Shown in pieces: positions 8,195 to 17,241 of a stretch of DNA of 50,911 nucleotides (its first letter is position 1; each line of letters begins with the position of its first letter). The DNA comes from DTLC01 sp964555645 (GTDB lineage Bacteria > Verrucomicrobiota > Verrucomicrobiia > Limisphaerales > DTLC01). The stretch covers positions 1-50,911 of the forward strand of contig CAZKTA010000021.1 in the NCBI GenBank assembly GCA_964555645.1, given 5' to 3'. The notes beneath the pieces were generated by a model. The model searched no databases and was not told the DNA's origin. It was given only the letters and a program-made list of their open reading frames with translations. Both the position numbers and the translations under genes were made by a program.

Positions 8195-9595
8195 TCAAAA
8201 TAACGCTTTGTGCCAGCGCGCAAGTTGTTTATGGACTTCTTTGGTCCCGGGTGCACCTGGTAGATTGCGCCTGGCCATTGCACGGTTCAGCTCGAACACC
8301 TCAAGTACGTCTTCGCTGAAGCTTTTATGCACTGAGCGTAGCTCGGCTAACGTAAGCTTGTTAAGAGGTTTGCCGCGTTTTTCGGCAAGCGCAACCAGTG
8401 CACCGACTTTTTGGTGCGCTACCCTGAACGGCACGCCTTTGCACACAAGATAGTCTGCCAGGTCGGTGGCAAGCAACGCGGGGTCGGCGACTGCGGCCCC
8501 GCACGCTGCCCGGTTCACACTGGTGTGCCGCAGCATTGCTGCCATGATCCGCACACAAGCGCGGGCGGTATCTGCGGTGTCGAACAGTCTTTGCTTATCC
8601 TCTTGCAGGTCGCGGTTGTATGTGAGGGGCAGCCCTTTGAGTAACGTTAACAGTGCCACAAGGTTTCCGATCAGACGTCCGGTCTTGCCCCGCACAAGCT
8701 CGGCCACATCCGGATTTTTCTTTTGGGGCATGAGTGATGAACCTGTGGTGAACGCGTCAGCAATTTTGATGAAGTTGAACTCCGAGCTGGCCCACAGGAT
8801 CATGTCTTCGGCTAGACGCGACAGGTGCACCCCCAGCAATGCAGCGGCGGCGCAGAACTCGATTACAAAATCGCGGTCGCTGACTGCGTCCATTGAGTTT
8901 TGAGTTATCTGCGGTTTCCCTGCGGTGTCGATGAACCCCAGCACTTTAGCCACGAAGTTGCGATCCAGCGGCAATGTTGAACCTGCCAACGCGCCGCTGC
9001 CGAGCGGGCACACGTTCAGGCGCCTGAAACAATCACAGAGCCGCTCTTTATCGCGTTCGAGCATTTCAACGTAAGCAAGCATGTGATGCGCAAGGTAAAC
9101 CGGTTGCGCACGCTGCAGATGCGTATAACCTGGAATCAGCACATCAACATTCGCGTCGCTGAACTCGACAAGCGCACGCTGGAGGTCCGAGATTTCACTG
9201 TGCAAAACGACAATTTCGTCCCTGAGCCACATGCGCAAATCGAGTGCGACCTGGTCATTGCGGGAGCGGCCCGTATGAAGCTTAGCAGCTGCATGGGTAA
9301 GCTTGCCCAGAGCAGCCTCGATGTTCATGTGCACGTCTTCAAGGTCCGGGTCCCACTTAAACTTGCCGCGCGCAATTGCCCGGGCGATTTTGTCCAAGCC
9401 GCGCAGGATCTGGTTGCACTGCGCATGTGTTAGCAAGCCTGCCTTGAGCAACATCCGTGCGTGTGCCTTGGAGCCTTCGATGTCGTGCCGCCAGAGTCGC
9501 CAATCGAACGATATGGATTCAGTAAACTGGACGACCTCAGCCGCGGGTCCGGCTTGGAACCTGGCGCTGCGTGCGAGGATTGATTTGGTTTTCAT
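8195..9595 (-). CDS. argH: Argininosuccinate lyase
   Basis: This 466-residue enzyme of the fumarase/aspartase superfamily splits argininosuccinate into arginine and fumarate, the last step of arginine synthesis, in the cytosol. The family signature loop GSSLMPQKKNPD is present, with the catalytic Ser at about residue 286 (286-287). HTGRSRNDQVALD and YTHLQRAQP (substrate-binding helix) are also clear. Length is normal (about 460). No other arg gene lies nearby, so the pathway is scattered in this genome. The neighbours on both sides encode zinc-ribbon membrane proteins with no obvious link. Initiation at ATG 9595 fits the family N-terminus (RFQAG and FTESISFDWRL). Confidence 0.97.
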   Translation of the reverse strand: MKTKSILARSARFQAGPAAEVVQFTESISFDWRLWRHDIEGSKAHARMLLKAGLLTHAQCNQILRGLDKIARAIARGKFKWDPDLEDVHMNIEAALGKLTHAAAKLHTGRSRNDQVALDLRMWLRDEIVVLHSEISDLQRALVEFSDANVDVLIPGYTHLQRAQPVYLAHHMLAYVEMLERDKERLCDCFRRLNVCPLGSGALAGSTLPLDRNFVAKVLGFIDTAGKPQITQNSMDAVSDRDFVIEFCAAAALLGVHLSRLAEDMILWASSEFNFIKIADAFTTGSSLMPQKKNPDVAELVRGKTGRLIGNLVALLTLLKGLPLTYNRDLQEDKQRLFDTADTARACVRIMAAMLRHTSVNRAACGAAVADPALLATDLADYLVCKGVPFRVAHQKVGALVALAEKRGKPLNKLTLAELRSVHKSFSEDVLEVFELNRAMARRNLPGAPGTKEVHKQLARWHKALF

Positions 9596-9727
9596 GCGTT
9601 TCAGACAGGGTTAAAATGTGTGCTGTGGACGGTCAAAAGTCACTTTCAAACTCGGCCCGGTTGCGGTTTTACGGTTGGTCTGGCAAATTAGCATCGGGGT
9701 GGCACGCCTAATGCCGCATTTTGAGGT

Positions 9728-10570
9728 ATGAGCGAGTTCAAATTCGCCTGTCCAATTTGCGGTCAGCATATGTCATGCGACCGCGACAAGGCGGGGTCGC
9801 GCATCGAATGCCCGACCTGTTTCAGGGAGATTATCGTTCCCCAGCCGCCTGCAGGCGAGAACTCGAAGTTTGTGCTTACTGCTTCGGAAGCACGGGACAG
9901 GCCGATCCCACAATTACCGCCGAGCGCGATGCCGCTTGCAAAAGAAACGCCAGGTAGGGATTATTTGCTTTGGGCTGGAGTTTTCGTTGTTGCCACTGCA
10001 ATAGCAGTAGGAGGCTATACCTTGGTGTATAAATCTGCCGGACCAACAACTCAACCCGACAAGGCCGGCTTGGCGTCTGCGCCTCAGCGCGGAGCCTCAA
10101 CGACATCCCATCAACCCGACGGTCCGTGGACACTCGATCTGGGCAACGTCAGTTTACCTGACTCGCCTGCTTCGGGGCGAATAGCCGGTCGCAGTTTTAT
10201 CTGTCAGCGTGCCACTCTGCATGGGGGCACGCTAAATTTGCGGCAGGGCCACGTTTGGCCGCCAGACGTTGGATTGACAATTTATCTTGAGGCAGACCGT
10301 GGGGAGGACATGGCGGGGCGGCGATACAGTTTCTCACCGACCGATAAGCTTCCGCGCATTGCGCTGCGGTGGAAAGACGCGCAGGGTAAACCCGTCAAAT
10401 GGGATGTGCCAGCGCCGTACGCACTGCGGTTGGAGTTCGGGCCGTTGGTAAGCAACCGTGTGCCGGGCAAAATTTATTGCTGTATAGCCGATTCCGAAAA
10501 AAGTTATGTAGCAGGCGCGTTTGAGGCCGAGATCCGCAAGCCTACCTCTGAACGGTCCTCACGCAGGTAG
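9728..10570 (+). CDS. Zinc-ribbon single-pass membrane protein, unknown function
   Basis: The protein has 280 residues. It starts with a zinc ribbon (CPIC at Cys8/11, CPTC at Cys28/31), then a proline-rich linker, one transmembrane helix (about residues 78-100) and a Pro/Gln/Thr-rich linker. A C-terminal domain (about 130-270) is rich in beta-type sequence and includes L-x-F-G-P-L-V and P-G-K-I-Y-C-C-I-A. The topology would put the zinc ribbon in the cytosol and the beta domain outside. This layout is common for hypothetical proteins of Verrucomicrobiota and Planctomycetota. The gene lies divergent from argH and 113 bp ahead of cinA. No enzymatic motif is visible. Confidence 0.85.
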   Translation: MSEFKFACPICGQHMSCDRDKAGSRIECPTCFREIIVPQPPAGENSKFVLTASEARDRPIPQLPPSAMPLAKETPGRDYLLWAGVFVVATAIAVGGYTLVYKSAGPTTQPDKAGLASAPQRGASTTSHQPDGPWTLDLGNVSLPDSPASGRIAGRSFICQRATLHGGTLNLRQGHVWPPDVGLTIYLEADRGEDMAGRRYSFSPTDKLPRIALRWKDAQGKPVKWDVPAPYALRLEFGPLVSNRVPGKIYCCIADSEKSYVAGAFEAEIRKPTSERSSRR

Positions 10571-10683
10571 TGGGTCTGAACCTGTCACAGTTGTAGCGCA
10601 ACCTTTTTCAAGATCCGCGGGTGCCAATTATCTGCCAGGTCGAACTTGCCAATGCAGTTGTGCAGGCTGAAACTGCCGGAGCC

Positions 10684-11949
10684 ATGGTAGTGGAACTGAT
10701 TAACATCGGCACCGAACTGTTGCTTGGCACAATTGCAAACACGCACCAGCAATGGCTCTGCGCACGCCTGGCTGAACTCGGCTGGCCGGTCACACGCCAG
10801 ATCACAGTGCCAGACTCGACACAATTAATTCAGCAAGCTTTAGCCGAGGCGCTGGCTAGAGCCGACCTAGTAATTACAACAGGTGGGCTGGGGCCGACCT
10901 CGGACGACCTGACACGCGAACAAGTGGCCGAACTGCTTGGGTTACCGCTGCAGCAGGACAATACTGTGCTTGAGCATATCAAAGCCTTTTACTCGATGCG
11001 CTCCAGGCCGATGCCGGAGGCTGCACTGCGTCAAGCGCTCGTGCCAAAAGGCGCACTGGTTCTATCGAATCCAAACGGCACAGCACCCGGGCTTGCACTT
11101 GAGCTGAACCCGAACCAGTTCAGGCATGGTGGCAAACCTAGTTTGTTGATACTGCTGCCCGGGCCAACGCGCGAGTTGCAGCCGATGTTCGAACAACATG
11201 TTGTGCCCATGGCGAAAGAAAAGTTTCACATGGGCGACCGTTATTTTTGCCGTATATTGCGCACGGTTGGCCTGGGCGAGTCTGTCGTCCAAGAAAAAAT
11301 TGCACAACCGCTTAGCGCACTTGTTGCAGCCGGGCTTGAGATGGGTTACATGGCAGTGCCTTGGGGCGTTGACGTGCGGCTTGCCGGGCGCGGCCCGGTG
11401 GCTGAGCTAGTTTTGAAGGCAGAAAACACGGTACGCGACTTATTGGGGTTGGCGATCTACGGCACAGGCACCGAGGAGCTTGAGACCGTGATTGTGCGTA
11501 TGGCCACCGATCGGGGCAAAACGCTTGCTGTTGCCGAGTCGTGCACGGGCGGCTGCATTACAAACCGCATTACAAATGTGCCGGGTGCGTCTGCGGTGTT
11601 TCTTGCTGGGTTTGTCACCTACAGCAATGTCTCGAAGCAACAGTTTCTCGGTGTTGAATCAGGAGTGATTTCTGTACACGGAGCGGTGAGTGAAGCTGTG
11701 GCATGCCAAATGGCTGAAGGCGCGCGTCGCGTCACGGGTGCAGATTATGCCGTGTCGGTCACAGGCATTGCAGGGCCGACTGGTGGCACAGTTGCCAAAC
11801 CTGTTGGCACCGTATACATCGGTTTGGCCACGGCCGCCGGTGTGAGTGCGCAGAAGTATTTCAACCCATACGACCGGCTTACGTTCAAGCGTGTCACAGC
11901 ACAACAAGCGTTGAACCGGTTGCGACTTGCTTTGCTCGGGGAATTCTAA
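10684..11949 (+). CDS. cinA: CinA: competence/damage-inducible protein with NMN amidase domain
   Basis: The protein has 421 residues. The N-terminal molybdopterin-binding-like domain begins with ELINIGTELLLG and contains TTGGLGPTSDDLTRE. In CinA proteins this part is linked to ADP-ribose pyrophosphatase activity. The C-terminal domain has AESCTGG (catalytic Ser) and the later VTGIAGPTGGT, typical of the PncC nicotinamide-mononucleotide deamidase, which returns NMN to NAD synthesis. The frame is open upstream to a GTG at 10621, but ATG 10684 matches the family N-terminus and has GGAG six bases ahead. The gene is followed after 273 bp by the large sensor kinase, with no clear terminator between them. 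Confidence 0.95.
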   Translation: MVVELINIGTELLLGTIANTHQQWLCARLAELGWPVTRQITVPDSTQLIQQALAEALARADLVITTGGLGPTSDDLTREQVAELLGLPLQQDNTVLEHIKAFYSMRSRPMPEAALRQALVPKGALVLSNPNGTAPGLALELNPNQFRHGGKPSLLILLPGPTRELQPMFEQHVVPMAKEKFHMGDRYFCRILRTVGLGESVVQEKIAQPLSALVAAGLEMGYMAVPWGVDVRLAGRGPVAELVLKAENTVRDLLGLAIYGTGTEELETVIVRMATDRGKTLAVAESCTGGCITNRITNVPGASAVFLAGFVTYSNVSKQQFLGVESGVISVHGAVSEAVACQMAEGARRVTGADYAVSVTGIAGPTGGTVAKPVGTVYIGLATAAGVSAQKYFNPYDRLTFKRVTAQQALNRLRLALLGEF

Positions 11950-12222
11950 ACCTTGCCAATTGACCTGCTGCCTCAGAATTGCGCACTTTGTTTGCGTGGT
12001 GCCGGTGCACAATTCCGGGGTTTAATACGCCCGTTTTTTGGTTGAGTCCACTGCAAATCTGCATTCTTAAGCGGTGTTTATGCGTGTGCAGCGTCTCCGG
12101 TGGATTACAGGGCATGCAAGCTGCTGTTTCCCACTGCGATAAGCCGCGTCCGCCAGGCAGTACCGAAAAAAGCTGGAAAGGCGGCTCGCTTAACAAGTTT
12201 TGCGTGCTGAAGCTATTGGAAA

Positions 12223-15200
12223 ATGATGGCCTGTCTTGATAAAAACCGCCTCAGGACGGCAGCGATTTGGTGTGTTTTGCTAGCCGCGCAATTAGCCTGT
12301 ATTGCCCAAAACGTGGACACTACGCCTCCAACTGGCGTGGCGCAGGCGCAATCCATACCAACTGAGCCGGATGACAAACTTGCTGTCCAGCCAATTGCAG
12401 CCCTTGCGCGTGCGGCGGCTGCCCTGCCGGCCGGCTCAAAGGTGCGTGTGCGAGGTATTGTGCTCGAACAACGCCTTGGCGAATTCATTATTGTCAGTGA
12501 CGGCACCGGCATATTGTTCGCCGAAACACCACAAACGACCCGTGTAAAGGTAAACCAACAGGTTGATCTTTGGGGCGTACCGGTCTGGGACGGCGCGCGT
12601 GTTTACCTTCGAAATGCGACGTTTCGACAGATTGGTTCTACCGGTGCCGAGGCACAGTATGTTGGGCCTAAGCCGGCCGAGTTGCCTTTGCTTACTAACG
12701 CATGGCAGGTGCGGGATCTGCCACCAGAACGCGCAGCATGGAAATACCCGGTCAGATTGCGTGGTGTGGTTACAGTGTGCATACCGCATCGGACAGGATT
12801 CACTGTGCAGGATGAAATTTCGGGTATTTACGTTGTAATGCAAAAGGGACGGCCAAACTTAAAGACAGGTGACCTTGTTTTGGTTGAAGGCGAGAGCGAT
12901 CCGGGAGAGTTTTCACCAATCATAGTCGCCACAAACGTGACCGTGCTTGGGACCGCGCCGTTGCCACCGGCCCGGCCGGTCACATTGTTCCAACTTGCCA
13001 CTGGCCAGGAAGGTAGTCAGTGGATCGAGGTGCGCGGCGTAGTCCGGGCCGTGGGTAGCTTTACAAACGAAATTGCGCAGCTTGAGTTGGCAGATCCAAC
13101 AGGGACGCTTCAAGTTAATGTACCGACTGGCGTGCAGCCGACCAATTTACTGGATGCAATAGTGCGTATCCGTGGCGTAGCAAGGTCGGTTTTCAACGAA
13201 CGTAGGCAACTCATTGGCGTGCGAATATGGGTGCCATCACTCGATTACATAGAAATTGAAGAACCTGGAATAACGGACCCGTTCGACCTGCCTGTGCAGC
13301 CAATCTCGACCCTGTACCAGTACAGGCCGCGTCTGACCCTGCAACGACGTTTGGCGGTTTCGGGTGTGGTGACGTTTACCGTAGTTGGCAAGTCGTTTTT
13401 CATTCAGGACGGCAGTGGCGGTGTGGAGGTGTTGACCACACAGACCGACCCGCTTAAGCCGGGTGACAGGGTTACAGTGGCAGGGTACCCGGCCTTTGCA
13501 GATTACGGCACTGTACTGCGTGCAGCCGTTTACCGCAAATACGGCTCCGGTCCGATGCCCGAGGCGCGCAAACTCGATGCCGAGCAACCCCTGAAGCCCG
13601 AGCTGCACGCCCAGTGGGTCCAAACTGAGGGACGGGTGCTTGATTCAAGCCGAGTTGGCCGTGACACAGTATTGACGCTCCAGCTTGGCAGCCGCGTATT
13701 CGAGGCGAGATTGCTGGCCCCGTCAAAAGATGACAGACCTCCACATGCCAGCACAATCCAGCTCACAGGCGTTTACAAGGTGTTGGCCGACGAAGGGCGT
13801 ACACCGGCGTCGTTCCAACTTCTTGTGCCGCCGGGGCAGGAAATCCGTGTATTGAGCAAGCCGAGCTGGTGGACTTTCGAGCGGGCACTGGCGGTTGCGA
13901 GTGGAATTGCGATGTTAGGATTGGGCGCGCTTTGTTGGATTGCGTTGCTTCGCAGACAGGTAGCAAAGCAAACCCGGCAGTTGAATGAGCAACTTGAACG
14001 CGAGCGCGCGCTTGAACAGCGATACCGTGCGATTTTCGAGGGTGCAAAAGAGATCATTTTGGCCCATGACCTTGACGGCCGGCTAACTACGATCAATCCG
14101 GCTGGGCTAGAGCTTCTCGGTTACGGCGCCGAGGAGGTAGGGGGAATGACGATCGAACAGATCGTCGCACCTGAATGCCAGGACGACCTCAAGCAAATGC
14201 GCGAGGTCGCCCTGGCGCAGGGTGAGGCACCGGCGCGTGAGCTTGAGTTTGTGACCAAAACTGGCCAGCGCAGGTCCGTCGAGATGTATGTACGTGCCAC
14301 GTTGAAGGACAACAAACCGGTTGGGCTGTGCTGTATTGCGCGTGACATTACCGAACGCAAACAGACCGAAGCTGCCTTGCGCGAATCCGAGGCAATGTAT
14401 CAATCGCTTGTTGAGCACATGCCTGCCGGTGTATTCCGCAAGGATGCCGAAGGCCGGTATGTGTACGTCAATTCGTGGTTCTGTAAGCTAAAGGGTGTGA
14501 AACCCGAACTTTATCTGGGCAAAACACCACAGGAAGTGGCCGCCACCGAGCTTGCCGAAGGGAAAGCGCCTTCAGAGCAGATTAAAAAGCTAGCTGGCCA
14601 GGGCATAGATCACCATCAGCAGATCATGCAAACCGGCAAGCAGATCGAACTCGAGGAACGCAGTGTAGGACCGGATGGCAGTGAACGGCACTTTTATGTG
14701 GTGAAATCACCAATCTTTGATTCACACGGTAATGTGGTGGGGTCACAAGGGATCATGTTCGACATCACTGACCGCAAACATGCCGAAGCTGCGTTGCGTG
14801 AATCCGAGGCGTTGTACCACTCGCTTGTCGAGCAACTGCCAGTCAATGTTTACCGCAAAGACAGCGACGGCAGGTTTGTCTATGTCAATTCACGTTTCTG
14901 CGAGTTTTATGGATTCGAGCCTGCGCAAGTACTTGGCAAAACCGTACGTGACATTTTCCCAGCCGAACAAGCTGAACGATTTATAAGAGACGACCAGACC
15001 GTAATTCAAACCGGCAAACCAATTGAACACGAGGAAGAATACACCTCGTCCGAGGGCAAGATTAAATACCTGCATGTGATGAAGGTGCCTGTGTTCGGTT
15101 CCGGCGGCACTGTTATCGGGATACAAGGGATTTCAATTGACATAACCGCGCGCAAACAAGCTGAAGCTACTGCAGCAGAGGCAAGCTCGTTGCTTGACAC

Positions 15201-17241
15201 GTTACTCCAGAACATTCCCGACTCGATTTACTTCAAGGATCGGGAGTCGCGGTTCGTACGGTTTAGCAATGCATTCTTGAAATTGTTCAAGGTCTCGGAT
15301 CCGGAAGCCATCCGCGGCAAAACAGACTTCGATTTCTTCACCGAGGAACACGCGCGCCAAGCGTTCGAAGACGAGCAGGAAATCATCCGTACCGGCAAGC
15401 CAATCGTCGGCAAACTCGAGAAGGAAACGCATCCGGATGGCCGGATAACATGGTGTCTGACAACAAAGATGCCGTGGCGCGACAAGAACGGAAACATAAT
15501 CGGCACATTCGGAATTTCACGGGACGTAACCGAATTGAAGCGGACCCAAGACGAGCTTGCGCACGAGCGCGAGCTGCTGGACACGCTCTTAGAAAACATT
15601 CCTGACACTATATATTTCAAGGACCGTCAATCGCGGTTCGTACGTTTTAGCAAGGGGATTTTGAAATTGTTCAATGTTTCGGACCCGGAGGTCATTCGCG
15701 GCAAGACAGACTTCGATTTCTTCACCGAGGAACACGCGCGCCAAGCGTTCGAAGACGAGCAGGAAATCATCCGTACCGGCAAGCCAATCGTCGGCAAACT
15801 CGAGAAGGAAACGCATCCGGATGGCCGGATAACATGGTGTCTGACAACAAAGATGCCGTGGCGCGACAAGAACGGAAACATAATCGGCACATTCGGAATT
15901 TCAAAGGACGCAACCGAGCTCAAACGCGCCCAGGACCAACTTGCTTACGAGCGCGAACTGCTGCGGGTGCTGTTGGACAGCGTGCCTGACTCGATCTACT
16001 TCAAAGACATCGAGTCGCGGTTCGTACGGGTTAGCCGGTCGAAACTGCTCAAGGCACTCGAGCACAGCCCGAAACTCAAGGCTCGGCTCGCGCACACAGG
16101 CAGGGTTCTCGATGGCGAGGTCCCAAGCACAGATGTGCTGGTCGGGCTAAGTGACTTTGACGTTTTGTCCGATGAAGATGCACGTGCGGCTTACGAGGAC
16201 GAACAACAGATCATTCGCACCGGCCAGCCAATAATCGGCAAGATCGAAAAACAAACACGCAAAGACGGCACAGCGTACTGGTCGTTGACCACCAAGATGC
16301 CATGGCGTGACAAAGACGGCAAAATAATCGGCACGTTCGGCATTTCGCGTGACATCACCGCGCTCAAGGAAGCGCAGGCAGAGGTCGAACGCACGCACAG
16401 GCGCCTGGTTGACATGTCGCGCATGGCGGGCATGGCAGCCGTCGCGTCTGAGATATTACACAACGTCGGTAACGTGCTTACCAGCGTCAACACATCGTGC
16501 TCGATTGCGATCGAGTACTTGCAACAGTGCGACCTGTCTAAGCTCGCCAAGGTGTCCGAGTTGCTGAAAGAAAACACTGGCAGGCTCGACGAATTCCTTA
16601 CAACAGACCCGAAAGGGCGGTTCATACCCGACTATCTCGGCGCAGTAGCACAAACATTTACGGAAACCAGAAACTCAGCCATGTCGGAACTCACCCGGCT
16701 GCGGAGTTACATTGACCACATCAAGCAGATTGTCGCCATGCAACAAAGCTACGCCAAAGTCGCCGGGCTCGAGGAACAGATTGAAGTCGAGCAGTTGGTC
16801 GAAGACGCGCTGCGCATCAACGAAGCTGCGCTCGACAGACACAGTGTGACGGTGAACAAAGATATCGAGCCTGTACCACCCGTTCTAGTTGATAAACACA
16901 AGGTGCTGCAGATTTTGGTCAATCTGATTCGCAATGCAAAATACGCGCTGAGCGATTCAGGTCGGCCGGACCGTATTCTCACGCTTCGTGTGCGACGGAA
17001 CGGCGGCGATAAAATCCAAATTCAGATCATTGACAACGGCGTAGGTATACCGCCGGAAAATCTCACGCGGATTTTCTCGCACGGCTTTACCACACGCGGC
17101 GATGGACACGGGTTCGGGCTGCATAGTGGCGCGTTGCTTGCCAAGGAGCTGGGAGGCGAACTTACAGCTCATAGCGACGGGGTTGGCAAAGGCGCCACAT
17201 TTACACTTGTGTTACCTCTCAAACCACCGGAACGAAAATGA
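12223..17241 (+). CDS. Giant membrane sensor histidine kinase with six PAS domains
   Basis: This 1672-residue sensor kinase has, in order: a signal peptide (about 1-28); a large extracytoplasmic region (30-545) with repeated OB-fold-like blocks (RVRGIVLEQR, RLRGVVTVC, EVRGVVRAVG, AVSGVVTF); a transmembrane helix (about 555-575); a short coiled coil; six PAS/PAC units (starting near 598, 724, 861, 989, 1118 and 1245); a helical dimerisation part with EILHNVGNVLTSVN, the probable phosphorylated His being 1413; and an ATPase domain with LVNLIRNAKYAL, IDNGVGIP and GHGFGLH. The HNVGN box differs from the usual H-E-x-x-N/R-P box but is known in a subclass of kinases. PAS4 and PAS5 share a 198-bp perfect DNA repeat. 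The stop overlaps the next start by 4 bp (ATGA), indicating translational coupling to the hybrid regulator. The ligand is unknown. Confidence 0.93.
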   Translation: MMACLDKNRLRTAAIWCVLLAAQLACIAQNVDTTPPTGVAQAQSIPTEPDDKLAVQPIAALARAAAALPAGSKVRVRGIVLEQRLGEFIIVSDGTGILFAETPQTTRVKVNQQVDLWGVPVWDGARVYLRNATFRQIGSTGAEAQYVGPKPAELPLLTNAWQVRDLPPERAAWKYPVRLRGVVTVCIPHRTGFTVQDEISGIYVVMQKGRPNLKTGDLVLVEGESDPGEFSPIIVATNVTVLGTAPLPPARPVTLFQLATGQEGSQWIEVRGVVRAVGSFTNEIAQLELADPTGTLQVNVPTGVQPTNLLDAIVRIRGVARSVFNERRQLIGVRIWVPSLDYIEIEEPGITDPFDLPVQPISTLYQYRPRLTLQRRLAVSGVVTFTVVGKSFFIQDGSGGVEVLTTQTDPLKPGDRVTVAGYPAFADYGTVLRAAVYRKYGSGPMPEARKLDAEQPLKPELHAQWVQTEGRVLDSSRVGRDTVLTLQLGSRVFEARLLAPSKDDRPPHASTIQLTGVYKVLADEGRTPASFQLLVPPGQEIRVLSKPSWWTFERALAVASGIAMLGLGALCWIALLRRQVAKQTRQLNEQLERERALEQRYRAIFEGAKEIILAHDLDGRLTTINPAGLELLGYGAEEVGGMTIEQIVAPECQDDLKQMREVALAQGEAPARELEFVTKTGQRRSVEMYVRATLKDNKPVGLCCIARDITERKQTEAALRESEAMYQSLVEHMPAGVFRKDAEGRYVYVNSWFCKLKGVKPELYLGKTPQEVAATELAEGKAPSEQIKKLAGQGIDHHQQIMQTGKQIELEERSVGPDGSERHFYVVKSPIFDSHGNVVGSQGIMFDITDRKHAEAALRESEALYHSLVEQLPVNVYRKDSDGRFVYVNSRFCEFYGFEPAQVLGKTVRDIFPAEQAERFIRDDQTVIQTGKPIEHEEEYTSSEGKIKYLHVMKVPVFGSGGTVIGIQGISIDITARKQAEATAAEASSLLDTLLQNIPDSIYFKDRESRFVRFSNAFLKLFKVSDPEAIRGKTDFDFFTEEHARQAFEDEQEIIRTGKPIVGKLEKETHPDGRITWCLTTKMPWRDKNGNIIGTFGISRDVTELKRTQDELAHERELLDTLLENIPDTIYFKDRQSRFVRFSKGILKLFNVSDPEVIRGKTDFDFFTEEHARQAFEDEQEIIRTGKPIVGKLEKETHPDGRITWCLTTKMPWRDKNGNIIGTFGISKDATELKRAQDQLAYERELLRVLLDSVPDSIYFKDIESRFVRVSRSKLLKALEHSPKLKARLAHTGRVLDGEVPSTDVLVGLSDFDVLSDEDARAAYEDEQQIIRTGQPIIGKIEKQTRKDGTAYWSLTTKMPWRDKDGKIIGTFGISRDITALKEAQAEVERTHRRLVDMSRMAGMAAVASEILHNVGNVLTSVNTSCSIAIEYLQQCDLSKLAKVSELLKENTGRLDEFLTTDPKGRFIPDYLGAVAQTFTETRNSAMSELTRLRSYIDHIKQIVAMQQSYAKVAGLEEQIEVEQLVEDALRINEAALDRHSVTVNKDIEPVPPVLVDKHKVLQILVNLIRNAKYALSDSGRPDRILTLRVRRNGGDKIQIQIIDNGVGIPPENLTRIFSHGFTTRGDGHGFGLHSGALLAKELGGELTAHSDGVGKGATFTLVLPLKPPERK
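15322..15519 (+). repeat. 198-bp perfect direct repeat inside PAS4 (unit 1)
   Basis: Every base from 15322 to 15519 is repeated at 15706-15903, an offset of 384 bp (128 codons, one PAS unit). The flanking parts of the two PAS domains differ clearly at the DNA level, so the identity is sharply bounded. This points to recent unequal exchange or gene conversion rather than an old domain duplication. Confidence 0.97.
15706..15903 (+). repeat. 198-bp perfect direct repeat inside PAS5 (unit 2)
   Basis: This is the second copy of the stretch at 15322-15519, in frame. It covers the second half of the PAS core and the PAC motif (FDFFTEEHARQAFEDEQ through GTFGIS). Recombination between the copies would delete or add exactly one PAS domain without breaking the reading frame. 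Confidence 0.97.
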
